This document shows positions 39,030-50,571 of a stretch of DNA of 64,000 nt, one piece after another (position 1 is the first letter of the stretch; every line of letters starts with the position of its first letter). The notes beneath the pieces were generated by a model. It worked only from the letters and a program-made list of their open reading frames with translations. It had not been told where the DNA came from and made no database searches. Position numbers and translations under genes: made by a program. The DNA is from Hymenobacter algoricola (GTDB taxonomy: Bacteria; Bacteroidota; Bacteroidia; Cytophagales; Hymenobacteraceae): positions 34,678-98,677 of the forward strand of contig NZ_BAABDH010000022.1 of assembly GCF_039539525.1 (NCBI RefSeq). The letters run 5' to 3'.

Positions 39030-39518
39030 ATGAACTACCTTCTCCGCAGCCTCCTGGCCCTGCTGCTGCTGGCCGCAGTACCCGGCGCCGCCGCAGCCCA
39101 GGGCGGCCGGGGCGGTGGCCGCCAGGCCCGGCTCAGCCAGCTCGAAAACGCCAAAATCGCCTACCTCACCGACAAAATCTCGCTCACCCAGGACCAGGCC
39201 CAGAAGTTCTGGCCCGTCTACAACGAATTCACCGACAAGCGCCGCGACATCAATAAGCGGCTGCGGCTGCTGCGCATCGACAACGCCGACGGCCTCACCG
39301 ACCAGCAGATCAAGGACAACCTGACCCAAGGGCTGGCTTTGCGCCAGAACGAGGTGACGCTAGAAAAGGAGTACTTCGAGAAGTTTCAGAAAGTGCTCAG
39401 CATCCGCCAGGTGGGCCGGCTGTTTCTGGCCGAGCGGCAGTTCACCAAGGAAGTGCTCAGGCGCGTTGCCGGGGCCGGCGGCATGAGCGGCGCGGCCCTG
39501 CCCGGCGCCGACGACTAG
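39030..39518 (+). CDS. Exported Spy/CpxP/CnrX-like helical protein
   Basis: A 162-residue exported protein. The start at 39030 gives the signal peptide MNYLLRSLLALLLLAAVPGA. The mature part is a helical hairpin with Spy-like features: IAYLTDKISLTQDQAQKFWP, VYNEFTDKRRDINKRLR and TDQQIKDNLTQGLALRQNEV, then LEKEYFEKFQKVLSIRQVGR. In CnrYXH and CpxP systems such proteins sense envelope stress or metals in the periplasm. Third gene of the ECF operon, 48 bases after the anti-sigma candidate and followed by a strong terminator. Confidence 0.85.
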   Translation: MNYLLRSLLALLLLAAVPGAAAAQGGRGGGRQARLSQLENAKIAYLTDKISLTQDQAQKFWPVYNEFTDKRRDINKRLRLLRIDNADGLTDQQIKDNLTQGLALRQNEVTLEKEYFEKFQKVLSIRQVGRLFLAERQFTKEVLRRVAGAGGMSGAALPGADD

Positions 39519-39537
39519 CTCCCGCTTCGGTATCAGG

Positions 39538-39566
39538 AAAAAAAGGCTGCTTCGGCGGCCTTTTTT
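39538..39566 (+). terminator. Rho-independent terminator of the ECF operon
   Basis: AAAAAAGGCTGC, the stable loop TTCG, then GCGGCC and TTTTTT. Confidence 0.85.
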
Positions 39567-39724
39567 GTTGGCCGCCGCCCTGGCCCACGCATGATGCAGT
39601 GGCGCATCCCGGCGGCGGCTCATGAAACAATACCGGCGCTTGCGGCGCAGGGCGCGGCGCGGCCAGAATCCGGCGGTACGGACTTTTCCGGCCGCTTGCG
39701 GGAAAGTCCGGGGCCCGGCGTGCG

Positions 39725-39732
39725 TACCTTTA
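39725..39732 (+). promoter_or_regulatory. Promoter -7 box for the class III aminotransferase gene
   Basis: TACCTTTA matches TAnnTTTG at all but the last position, 26 bases upstream of the ATG at 39759. Confidence 0.45.
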
Positions 39733-39758
39733 CGCCCCGAATCTGTTAAGAGTACCGC

Positions 39759-40973
39759 ATGCTTACTCCCCGCCAGCTTTTCCTGCGCCACCAGGCCCAG
39801 ACCTCCGACACGCCGCTGCTGCTCGAAATCGAGCGGGCCGAAGGCGTGTACATGTACGCCCCCGACGGTCGCCGCTACCTCGACTTGATTTCCGGTATCG
39901 GCGTCAGCAACGTGGGGCACCGCCACCCGCGGGTAGTGCAGGCCATCAAGGACCAGGTAGACAAGTACCTGCACCTGATGGTCTACGGCGAGCTGGTGCA
40001 GGCGCCGCCCGCCGCGCTGGCCCAGGCCCTGCACGAAACCCTACCCGCGCACCTGGACAACGTCTTCTTCACCAACTCCGGCACCGAGGCCATCGAGGGC
40101 GCCCTGAAGCTGGCCAAGCGCCACACCGGCCGCACCGAGCTGATTTCCTGTCACAACGCTTACCACGGCTCCACCCACGGCGCGCTGTCCATCACCGGCT
40201 CCGAGGATTTTCGGCAGAGCTTCCGTCCCCTGCTGCCCGACGTACGCCACCTGCACTTCAACGACCTGGCCGATCTGGCCCTGATTACCACCCGCACCGC
40301 GGCCGTCGTTGTCGAAACCGTGCAGGGCGAGGCCGGCGTGCGGGTGCCGCAGCCGGGCTACCTGCCGGCGCTGCGGCAGCGCTGCACCGAAACCGGCACC
40401 CTGCTGATTCTCGACGAAATCCAGTGCGGCTTCGGGCGCACGGGCTCGTTCTGGGCGTTTGAGCAGTTCGGCATCGTCCCCGACATTCTGGTGTGCGCCA
40501 AGGGCATGGGCGGCGGCATGCCGATTGGCGCCTTCATTTCCTCCCAGCAGATCATGGCCGGCTTCAAAAGCCAGCCGGTGCTGGGCCACTGCACCACGTT
40601 TGGCGGCCACCCGGTATCGTGCGCGGCTTCGCTGGCTACGCTGCGCGTGATTCAGGACGAGAACCTGCTGGCGGACGTGCACGAAAAAGCCGCCCGGTTC
40701 CGGCGGCTTCTGCAGCATCCGGCCATCCGGGCCGTGCGCGGCCACGGCCTGCTGATGGCGGTGGAGTTTGATTCGTACGCGGTGCTGAAGCCCATTATCG
40801 ACCACGCCTTGGAACACGAGGGTATTCTGACCGACTGGTTCCTGTTCTGCGACAACTCCCTGCGCCTGGCTCCGCCCCTGACGATTTCCAGCGCCGAAAT
40901 CGACGAAGCCTGCGCCGCCCTGCTGCGCGCTGTCGACTTCGTGACCAGTGCGTCTTTGGTAGCACAGCGCTAA
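39759..40973 (+). CDS. Class III pyridoxal-phosphate aminotransferase (acetylornithine/ornithine type)
   Basis: A 404-residue cytoplasmic aminotransferase. Motifs are DLISGIGVSNVGHRHPRVVQ, FFTNSGTEAIEGALKLAKRH, and CHNAYHGSTHGALSITGSED. AVVVETVQGEAGVRVPQPGY, LLILDEIQCGFGRTGSFWAF and the PLP lysine in LVCAKGMGGGMPIGAFISS follow. The C-terminal domain ends with LRLAPPLTISSAEIDEACAA. The family acts on N-acetylornithine, ornithine, 4-aminobutyrate or lysine; the specificity is not decided by these motifs. No arginine biosynthesis genes are nearby, so I give no symbol. Confidence 0.93.
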   Translation: MLTPRQLFLRHQAQTSDTPLLLEIERAEGVYMYAPDGRRYLDLISGIGVSNVGHRHPRVVQAIKDQVDKYLHLMVYGELVQAPPAALAQALHETLPAHLDNVFFTNSGTEAIEGALKLAKRHTGRTELISCHNAYHGSTHGALSITGSEDFRQSFRPLLPDVRHLHFNDLADLALITTRTAAVVVETVQGEAGVRVPQPGYLPALRQRCTETGTLLILDEIQCGFGRTGSFWAFEQFGIVPDILVCAKGMGGGMPIGAFISSQQIMAGFKSQPVLGHCTTFGGHPVSCAASLATLRVIQDENLLADVHEKAARFRRLLQHPAIRAVRGHGLLMAVEFDSYAVLKPIIDHALEHEGILTDWFLFCDNSLRLAPPLTISSAEIDEACAALLRAVDFVTSASLVAQR

Positions 40974-40978
40974 AAAAG

Positions 40979-41077
40979 AACGTCATGCCGGGCGAAGTCG
41001 AGGCAGCTCGCGTGGCGGCGTTGAAACGGGAATCCAACGAGGCGGGCAAGGTGCTTCGACAAGCTCAGCATGACGTG
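40979..41077. repeat. REP-like palindromic element, second sequence type
   Basis: AACGTCATGC at the left pairs with GCATGACGT at the right, with GCGAAGTCGAGG and CTTCGACAAGCTCAGC inside. It also contains GTTGAA and related words seen in the other elements. Confidence 0.7.
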
Positions 41078-41110
41078 CTGTATGTTCCGTCCTGCCAGGA
41101 AAGGGCGGCT

Positions 41111-41566
41111 TTACAGCCCGGGGCCGTGGCTGTCTTTCTGGAAGTTGAGGAACGACTGGCTTTCGTCCTTGATCTGCTGGCGCGGCAGGCCGTCTTTCAC
41201 GCCCATCGAAATCTTGCGGACCAGCACGCCCACAATGGCTTTGCGGAAGCCCAGCTTCTCGGCCATGTCGATGCAGAAGTCCATTTCGTTGTCGTCTACC
41301 ACGCCGTCGGCCAGCATCATATCCACGAGGTCGAAGATCTGGTCGAACCGCTCGGAGTCGTTGTCGGGCAGCACCAGGTTGACGCTGCCGGAGTTGGCGA
41401 TGACGCTTTTTACCTCGTCGGTGCGCATGCCGTTTTTCTTGCCTACCGCCACAATGAAGTTGATTTCCCGCTCATCAATGTGGCCGTCCGCCTTCGCCAG
41501 GGCGGCCAGATTCATCAGGTGACTCTTCACTTTCTTGGTTTGCTCATTTTCAAAGAAGCCAAACAT
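41111..41566 (-). CDS. TerB-like domain protein
   Basis: A 151-residue cytoplasmic helical protein. The start at 41564-41566 (MFGFFENEQTKKVKSHLMNL) is preferred over an ATG 37 codons upstream, because the added residues are not TerB-like. The domain shows paired EF-like acidic helices: AALAKADGHIDEREINFIVA and MMLADGVVDDNEMDFCIDMA, with the conserved alternating Asp/Glu. These residues bind metal in TerB proteins. The family is linked to tellurite resistance and stress responses, but this stand-alone form is common and of unknown function. It is divergent from pfkA. Confidence 0.85.
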   Translation of the reverse strand: MFGFFENEQTKKVKSHLMNLAALAKADGHIDEREINFIVAVGKKNGMRTDEVKSVIANSGSVNLVLPDNDSERFDQIFDLVDMMLADGVVDDNEMDFCIDMAEKLGFRKAIVGVLVRKISMGVKDGLPRQQIKDESQSFLNFQKDSHGPGL

Positions 41567-41810
41567 AGGGAGGGCGTTGCTTAAGTGACGGTGGGAAGTT
41601 GAAAGAAAAGCCGGCAGAAACTTGCCGAAAGCACTTGGGAGAGTGGTTAAGATAGGCGCTGCCGGCATATCATCCAATACGCAGTTGCAAAAAAAACAGC
41701 CAGCCAGCCCCGTGCAGCCGGGGCATTATCCGGCCGGGAAGCTTTGATTTTAGCCGGGATTCCCCACCTTTGCCTGCTTCACTCGGAACTGAATCTGATT
41801 ACCTGAGAAT

Positions 41811-42785
41811 ATGATGAAACGCATTGCAGTTTTCACCAGCGGCGGCGATTCGCCCGGCATGAACGCCTGCATCCGGGCGGTGGTGCGCACGGCCGTCTAC
41901 CACGGCATTGAAGTGTACGGCATCATGCGCGGCTACAGTGGCATGATCAAGGGCGAGTTTGTCAAGCTCGACTCGGCGTCGGTGTCGAACACGGTGCAGA
42001 AGGGCGGCACCATTCTGAAGTCGGCTCGCAGCCAGACGTTCCAAACCAAGGAAGGCCGGCAGCAGGCCTTCGATCAGCTCGTCAACAACGGCATTGACGG
42101 GCTGGTGGCCATCGGCGGCAACGGCACGTTTACCGGCGCCAGCATCTTCGAGCAGGAGTTCGGCATTCCGACCGTGGGCGCCCCCGGCACCATCGACAAC
42201 GACCTCTACGGCACCGACTACACCATCGGCTACGATACGGCCGTGAATACGGCCCTGGAGGCTATCGACAAGATCCGCGACACGGCCGACTCCCACGACC
42301 GGTGCTTTTTCATCGAAGTCATGGGCCGCGACTCGGGCTACATTGCCATTCCCTGCGCCATCGGCGGCGGGGCCGAGATTGTGATGATTCCCGAAACCCA
42401 GATGTCGACCGACGCGGTGATTGAAACCCTGAAAGCCGGCTGGAAACGCTCGAAAACCTCGTTTATCGTGGTCGTGGCCGAGGGCGACGAGGAAGGCAAC
42501 TCCCATGCCGTGGCCAAGCGGGTGAAGGAAGCCATTCCCGAGCTCGACACCCGCGTGACCATCATCGGTCACGTGCAGCGCGGCGGCTCCCCCACCGCCG
42601 CCGACCGCCTGCTGGGCTCCCAGATCGGTATTGCTGCCGTGGAAGGCCTCATGAACGGCATGCGCAACGTGATGGCCGGCATCGTGGACCGCAAGCTGGT
42701 GTACACGCCCTTCAACGACACCATTCACAAGAAAAAGCTCATCAACCAGAGCTTCATGCGGATGGTGGAAATCCTGAGCGTATAG
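41811..42785 (+). CDS. pfkA: ATP-dependent 6-phosphofructokinase
   Basis: A 324-residue glycolytic kinase, full length for bacterial PfkA. The N-terminal motif is IAVFTSGGDSPGMNACIRAV. The catalytic Asp129 lies in GAPGTIDNDLYGTDYTIGYD. Substrate-binding parts are EVMGRDSGYIAI and VTIIGHVQRGGSPTAADRLL. The loop normally read GGDGS in ATP-dependent enzymes is GGNGT here (residues 102-106), with Asn104 where E. coli has the Mg-ATP-contacting Asp103. Two ATGs are adjacent (41811 and 41814). It has a shared terminator with the convergent miaA operon. Confidence 0.95.
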   Translation: MMKRIAVFTSGGDSPGMNACIRAVVRTAVYHGIEVYGIMRGYSGMIKGEFVKLDSASVSNTVQKGGTILKSARSQTFQTKEGRQQAFDQLVNNGIDGLVAIGGNGTFTGASIFEQEFGIPTVGAPGTIDNDLYGTDYTIGYDTAVNTALEAIDKIRDTADSHDRCFFIEVMGRDSGYIAIPCAIGGGAEIVMIPETQMSTDAVIETLKAGWKRSKTSFIVVVAEGDEEGNSHAVAKRVKEAIPELDTRVTIIGHVQRGGSPTAADRLLGSQIGIAAVEGLMNGMRNVMAGIVDRKLVYTPFNDTIHKKKLINQSFMRMVEILSV

Positions 42786-42853
42786 CGCCTTTTTCCGGTC
42801 GTTGCGAGGCACGAGGCCATCCATCCTCTGAGCTAGACCGAACTCCTTTTCAA

Positions 42854-42894
42854 CCGAAAAGCCCCGACGTCAGCCCGACATCGGGGCTTTTCGG
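42854..42894. terminator. Bidirectional terminator between pfkA and miaA
   Basis: CCGAAAAGCCCCGA pairs with TCGGGGCTTTTCGG, giving A/T runs on both sides of the stem. Confidence 0.85.
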
Positions 42895-42960
42895 CTTAGG
42901 TGAGCTTTCGGTACGGCCCACACTGCTCCAGCTGACGCCTCGCCAGGACCGGAAAACGGG

Positions 42961-43857
42961 TTATTGGCCCAGCTCCACCCACTGATAGCCCGGGTCCCGG
43001 CGAAACCAGGTGAGCTGGCGCTTGGCGTAGTGGCGGGTGTTGCGCTTGAGCAGGCGCACGGCTTCGGGCCAGTCGTGCTTGCCGTCGAGGTAGCCGAATA
43101 TTTCCTGGTAGCCCACGGTTTGCAGCGCGTTGTGGTGGCGGTAGGGCAGCAGCGACTTCACCTCGTCCAGCAGCCCGGCGGCCAGCATCTGGTCTACCCG
43201 CTGGTCGATGCGCTGGTAGAGCTCGTCCCGCTCCCGGGTGAGGGCCACTTTCACCACCTCAAACGGCCGCTTTACCCCGGTTTTGGCGGTGTGGAAGCTG
43301 GAAAACGGCTGCCCGGTGCTGCGCGTCACTTCCAGCGCCCGCACCACGCGCTGGTGGTTCTGCCGGTCGATGCGGGCGTGGGTGACCGGGTCGAGGCGCG
43401 CCAGCTCGGCCACCAGCGGGGCCAGTCCGTGGGCAGCCAGCTCCTGCTGCAGCGCGGCCCGGGTTGCGGGACTGGTGACGGGCATCTCATCCAGGCCCTC
43501 GGTGACGGCCTGCAGGTACAGCCCCGAGCCGCCGGTGAGGATAACCAGCGGGTGCTTTCGAAACAGCTTTTCGAGCAGCGCCAGGCAGTCCACTTCGAAG
43601 CGGCCGGCGTTGTAGTCCTGGGTGATGCTGTGCGAGTCGATGAAATGGTGGGCCACGCCCTGCATCTCGGCCGCCGTGGGCTTGGCCGTGCCGATGCTCA
43701 GCTCCCGAAAGAACTGCCGCGAGTCGGCCGAGACAATGTCGGTGCGGTAGTGCCGGGCCAGCTGCACGCACAGGGCCGTTTTGCCCACGGCGGTGGGGCC
43801 GGCCACCACCAGCAGCGTGGGCCCGTTCAGGGGCAGGTCGAATAGATTCAGGTTCAT
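42961..43857 (-). CDS. miaA: tRNA dimethylallyltransferase MiaA
   Basis: A 298-residue enzyme that adds a dimethylallyl group to A37 of tRNAs reading UNN codons. The P-loop is VVAGPTAVGKTALCVQLARH. Next come TDIVSADSRQFFRELSIGTA (catalytic Asp), VAHHFIDSHSITQDYNAGRF and VILTGGSGLYLQAV. RIDRQNHQRVVRALEV and ALQTVGYQEIFGYLDG are also typical. The C-terminal RNTRHYAKRQLTWFRRDPGY binds tRNA. The start overlaps the stop of the glycosyltransferase gene upstream as ATGA, so the two are translationally coupled. Confidence 0.97.
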   Translation of the reverse strand: MNLNLFDLPLNGPTLLVVAGPTAVGKTALCVQLARHYRTDIVSADSRQFFRELSIGTAKPTAAEMQGVAHHFIDSHSITQDYNAGRFEVDCLALLEKLFRKHPLVILTGGSGLYLQAVTEGLDEMPVTSPATRAALQQELAAHGLAPLVAELARLDPVTHARIDRQNHQRVVRALEVTRSTGQPFSSFHTAKTGVKRPFEVVKVALTRERDELYQRIDQRVDQMLAAGLLDEVKSLLPYRHHNALQTVGYQEIFGYLDGKHDWPEAVRLLKRNTRHYAKRQLTWFRRDPGYQWVELGQ

Positions 43858-44981
43858 GCGGGAAGGGAATGCGGGGCCACCAGCGCCCCGTAGAGGGCCA
43901 GCAGCAGTTGTTCTTCGTGCTGCCAGCTCAGCTCCCGGCGGGCCCGGCGGCAGTTTTGGGCCAGCTGCTGGTAGCGGCCGGGCTCGTCGCGGAGCAGGCG
44001 GTTGAGGGCCCCAGCAATGGATTCGGGCGTGAGGTCTACCACTTCCGCCACCTGGTATTGGTCGTTCAGCACCCGGTACTCGGGGAAGTCGACGATCAGC
44101 TGGGGAATGCCGGCGTGCAGGTAGTCGAAAAACTTGTTGGCCAGGGAATAATAGTAGCTCAGCCCCTGGTTTTCGAGCAGCATGATGCCTACCGCGGCGT
44201 GGCGGGTCACTTCGCGCAGCTCGGCGGGCAGCACGAAGCCGCGGAATTCTACCTTGCCCGCGGCCGGCAGCCCCAGCGCCTCGGCCCGCTGCCGCAACGC
44301 TTCCGACAGGTCGCCCTCCCCGCAGACCACCAGCCGGCCGGCCACGGCGGGCATGGCGTCCAGCAGTGCTTCCAGGCCCCGGCCAGCATTCAGGGCGCCC
44401 TGATACAGAATATAGCCGTTGGCCGGCGCGGCAGCGGGGGCCGGCGGCAGCTCGGCTTCCTCCCGCCGGCTGATGTTGCGGATAACGGCAAACGGCCGGC
44501 CGTAGCGCTGCTCAAACACTTGGGCCAGCGCCGGCCCCACGGTATACGCCAGCTGCGCCCGGGGCACCACAAACCGCTCAAGGCCCAGCCACAGCCGCCG
44601 GATGCCGGGGCGGGCCACTACTTCGGGTACCTCCGTAAACAGCTCGTGAGCATCATACACGAAGGGCCGGCCCGCCAGCCGGGCCCGCAGCCACACCGGC
44701 AGGGCCGTATCCAGGTCGATGGCGCACCAGACCTGGGCCTGCTGGCCGAGCAGGTAAAAAAACAGCCGCAGGTTGAACTCCAGGTAAAACAGTTTGCCCC
44801 GCGTATTCCAGCAGCGCAGCCGGTGCTGGCGATAGGGCTGCGCCGACAGGGGCCGGGAGGTGGGCCACTCGCGGCCCACCAGCAGCACCGAATAGCCGTG
44901 CGCCGCCAGGCTGCCGCAGATGCGCTGCATCCGCTGGTCGTAGTTCAGATCGGTGGTGACGGTGAAGAGCAGGGAGGCCAT
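43854..44981 (-). CDS. GT4-like glycosyltransferase
   Basis: A 375-residue GT-B fold enzyme. The N-terminal domain starts with MASLLFTVTTDLNYDQRMQR and has WCAIDLDTALPVWLRARL and FVYDAHELFTEVPEVV. The C-terminal nucleotide-sugar domain has NGYILYQGALNAGRGLEALL, GRLVVCGEGDLSEAL and VGIMLLENQGLSYYYSLANK, then FFDYLHAGIPQLIV. These are typical GT4-family elements, although the usual second Glu of EX7E is replaced in part. Substrates are unknown. Its stop overlaps the miaA start by four bases. The two form an operon that does not obviously share a pathway. Confidence 0.9.
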   Translation of the reverse strand: MASLLFTVTTDLNYDQRMQRICGSLAAHGYSVLLVGREWPTSRPLSAQPYRQHRLRCWNTRGKLFYLEFNLRLFFYLLGQQAQVWCAIDLDTALPVWLRARLAGRPFVYDAHELFTEVPEVVARPGIRRLWLGLERFVVPRAQLAYTVGPALAQVFEQRYGRPFAVIRNISRREEAELPPAPAAAPANGYILYQGALNAGRGLEALLDAMPAVAGRLVVCGEGDLSEALRQRAEALGLPAAGKVEFRGFVLPAELREVTRHAAVGIMLLENQGLSYYYSLANKFFDYLHAGIPQLIVDFPEYRVLNDQYQVAEVVDLTPESIAGALNRLLRDEPGRYQQLAQNCRRARRELSWQHEEQLLLALYGALVAPHSLPA

Positions 44982-45042
44982 GGCAGGGAAGCAGCACTAC
45001 CGTCCGCGCGCCGTAAAACGGGAAAAGCCGGATGGTCTGGGA

Positions 45043-45050
45043 TATTTTTG
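45043..45050 (+). promoter_or_regulatory. Bacteroidota -7 promoter box for the hybrid histidine kinase gene
   Basis: TATTTTTG matches TAnnTTTG, 81 bases upstream of the ATG at 45132. Confidence 0.5.
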
Positions 45051-45131
45051 ACAAATTTAACGAGTTAAAACCCGTGCGCTGCCTGGACGCCTTCCCGCCG
45101 GGGAGCACTGCCCAGCTTACCTACCTGCCTG

Positions 45132-49238
<4,107 letters not shown>

Positions 49239-49299
49239 GCCGGCCCCGGCTTAGCACTCCGACCTCTTCCCCTCCCTCTGACTCTACAACCCAACTCCC

Positions 49300-49677
49300 A
49301 TGGCAGATCCCAAAACTATTCTGATTGCTGAAGACAGCTCCGTTATTCTGAACCTGACCAAGAAGATTCTGGAGCTGCAGCAGTACCGTATCGTGTCGGC
49401 CAAAAACGGGGGCGAAGTCATCAAGCAGGTGGAAAGCCAGCCGATTGACTGCGTGCTGATGGACATCAACATTCCGGTGAAGGACGGCATGGAGTGCACC
49501 CGCGAAATCCGCCGCAATGCCGACCCGCGCATCGCCGCCATTCCCATTATTGCCATCACCGGCAACGCCAACAACTACTCCATGGAGCAGTTTCGCGAGG
49601 CCGGCGTCACCGACTACCTGCCCAAGCCCCTCGACTTCGACGCCCTGGTGCGCGTGGTGAAGCAGTACGTCGGGTAG
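49300..49677 (+). CDS. Single-domain response regulator (CheY-like)
   Basis: A 125-residue receiver domain without an output domain. The acidic pocket is IAEDSS (Glu11, Asp12), the phosphoacceptor is Asp55 in CVLMDINIPVKDG, the switch Thr is in IIAITGNAN, and the conserved Lys is in YLPKPLDFDAL. It directly follows the hybrid kinase, whose Hpt domain probably passes phosphate to it. The final target must lie elsewhere in the genome. Confidence 0.94.
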   Translation: MADPKTILIAEDSSVILNLTKKILELQQYRIVSAKNGGEVIKQVESQPIDCVLMDINIPVKDGMECTREIRRNADPRIAAIPIIAITGNANNYSMEQFREAGVTDYLPKPLDFDALVRVVKQYVG

Positions 49678-49679
49678 TT

Positions 49680-49780
49680 AGTGGGGACTTGGGGTCTTGG
49701 GATCTTGGGTTTTGTTCCGTAGGAAACACGCCGCGGAACGAAAACCAAGTTCGTAAGTCCTTAAGACCCTAAGTCCCTTT
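49680..49780. repeat. Inverted repeat of the 'AAGACCCTAAGTCCC' type
   Basis: GGGACTTGGGGTCTTGGGA and GTTTTGTTCCG at the left are matched by CGGAACGAAAAC and TAAGACCCTAAGTCCC at the right. A related stretch (CCAAGACCCTAAGTTCCC) precedes the transketolase C-terminal gene at 29729-29757. Confidence 0.7.
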
Positions 49781-49781
49781 T

Positions 49782-50549
49782 ATGCAGATAACTTTCCTGG
49801 GCACCGGCACGTCGCAGGGCGTGCCGATGATTGGCTGCCATTGTGCCGTGTGCCGCTCCGTCGATTACCGCGACAAGCGCCTGCGCGTGTCGGTGCACGT
49901 GCAGGTGCAGGACAAAAGCCTGATCATCGACTCCGGCCCCGACTTCCGCCAGCAGGTGCTGCGCGAAAGAATCGACCACCTCGACGCGCTGATCTTTACC
50001 CACGAGCACAAGGACCACACGGCCGGCATGGACGACATCCGGGCCTACAACTTCCGGCAGCAGCAGGACATGCCCGTGTACGCCGAGCCGCGGGTGCTCG
50101 AGCAGCTCAAGCGCGAGTACGCCTACATCTTTGCCGAGCATAAATACCCCGGCGTGCCCAAGGTGCAGACCATGCCCATCCTGAGCGACACGGACGTGTT
50201 CTGGGTGGAAGGCGTGCCGGTGCAGCCCATCCGGGCCCTGCACTACAAGCTGCCGGTGCTGGGCTTCCGCATCGGCAGCTTCACCTACATCACCGACGCC
50301 AACTACCTCTCGCCCGAGTCGCTGGAGCTGGTGCGGGGCTCGGAGGTGGTGGTGCTGAATGCCCTGCGGCACGAGCAGCACATTTCCCACTTCAGCCTGC
50401 AGGAAGCGGTGGACATCCTCACCGAGCTGGCGCCCCGGCAGGGCTACCTGACCCACATCGGCCACCAGCTGGGCCGGCACCGCGACGTGGAAGCTACCCT
50501 GCCGGACTTTGTGCGGCTGGCGTATGATGGGCTGCGGCTCACGCTGTAG
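49782..50549 (+). CDS. Metallo-beta-lactamase fold hydrolase (PhnP-like)
   Basis: A 255-residue cytoplasmic MBL-fold phosphodiesterase-type protein. It starts MQITFLGTGTSQGVPMIGC, with HCAVCRSVDYRDKRLRVSV holding the cysteines seen in the PhnP zinc loop. The metal motif is LIFTHEHKDHTAGMDDIRAY (HxHxDH). FTYITDANYL and VVLNALRHEQHISHFSLQEA give the later metal ligands and YLTHIGHQLG the last His. Homologues are widespread in Bacteroidota, and the natural substrate is not known. It is followed 22 bases later by the NFACT gene and is probably co-transcribed. Confidence 0.93.
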   Translation: MQITFLGTGTSQGVPMIGCHCAVCRSVDYRDKRLRVSVHVQVQDKSLIIDSGPDFRQQVLRERIDHLDALIFTHEHKDHTAGMDDIRAYNFRQQQDMPVYAEPRVLEQLKREYAYIFAEHKYPGVPKVQTMPILSDTDVFWVEGVPVQPIRALHYKLPVLGFRIGSFTYITDANYLSPESLELVRGSEVVVLNALRHEQHISHFSLQEAVDILTELAPRQGYLTHIGHQLGRHRDVEATLPDFVRLAYDGLRLTL

Positions 50550-50571
50550 GTTTATTTAAGATTCGGGCTCC

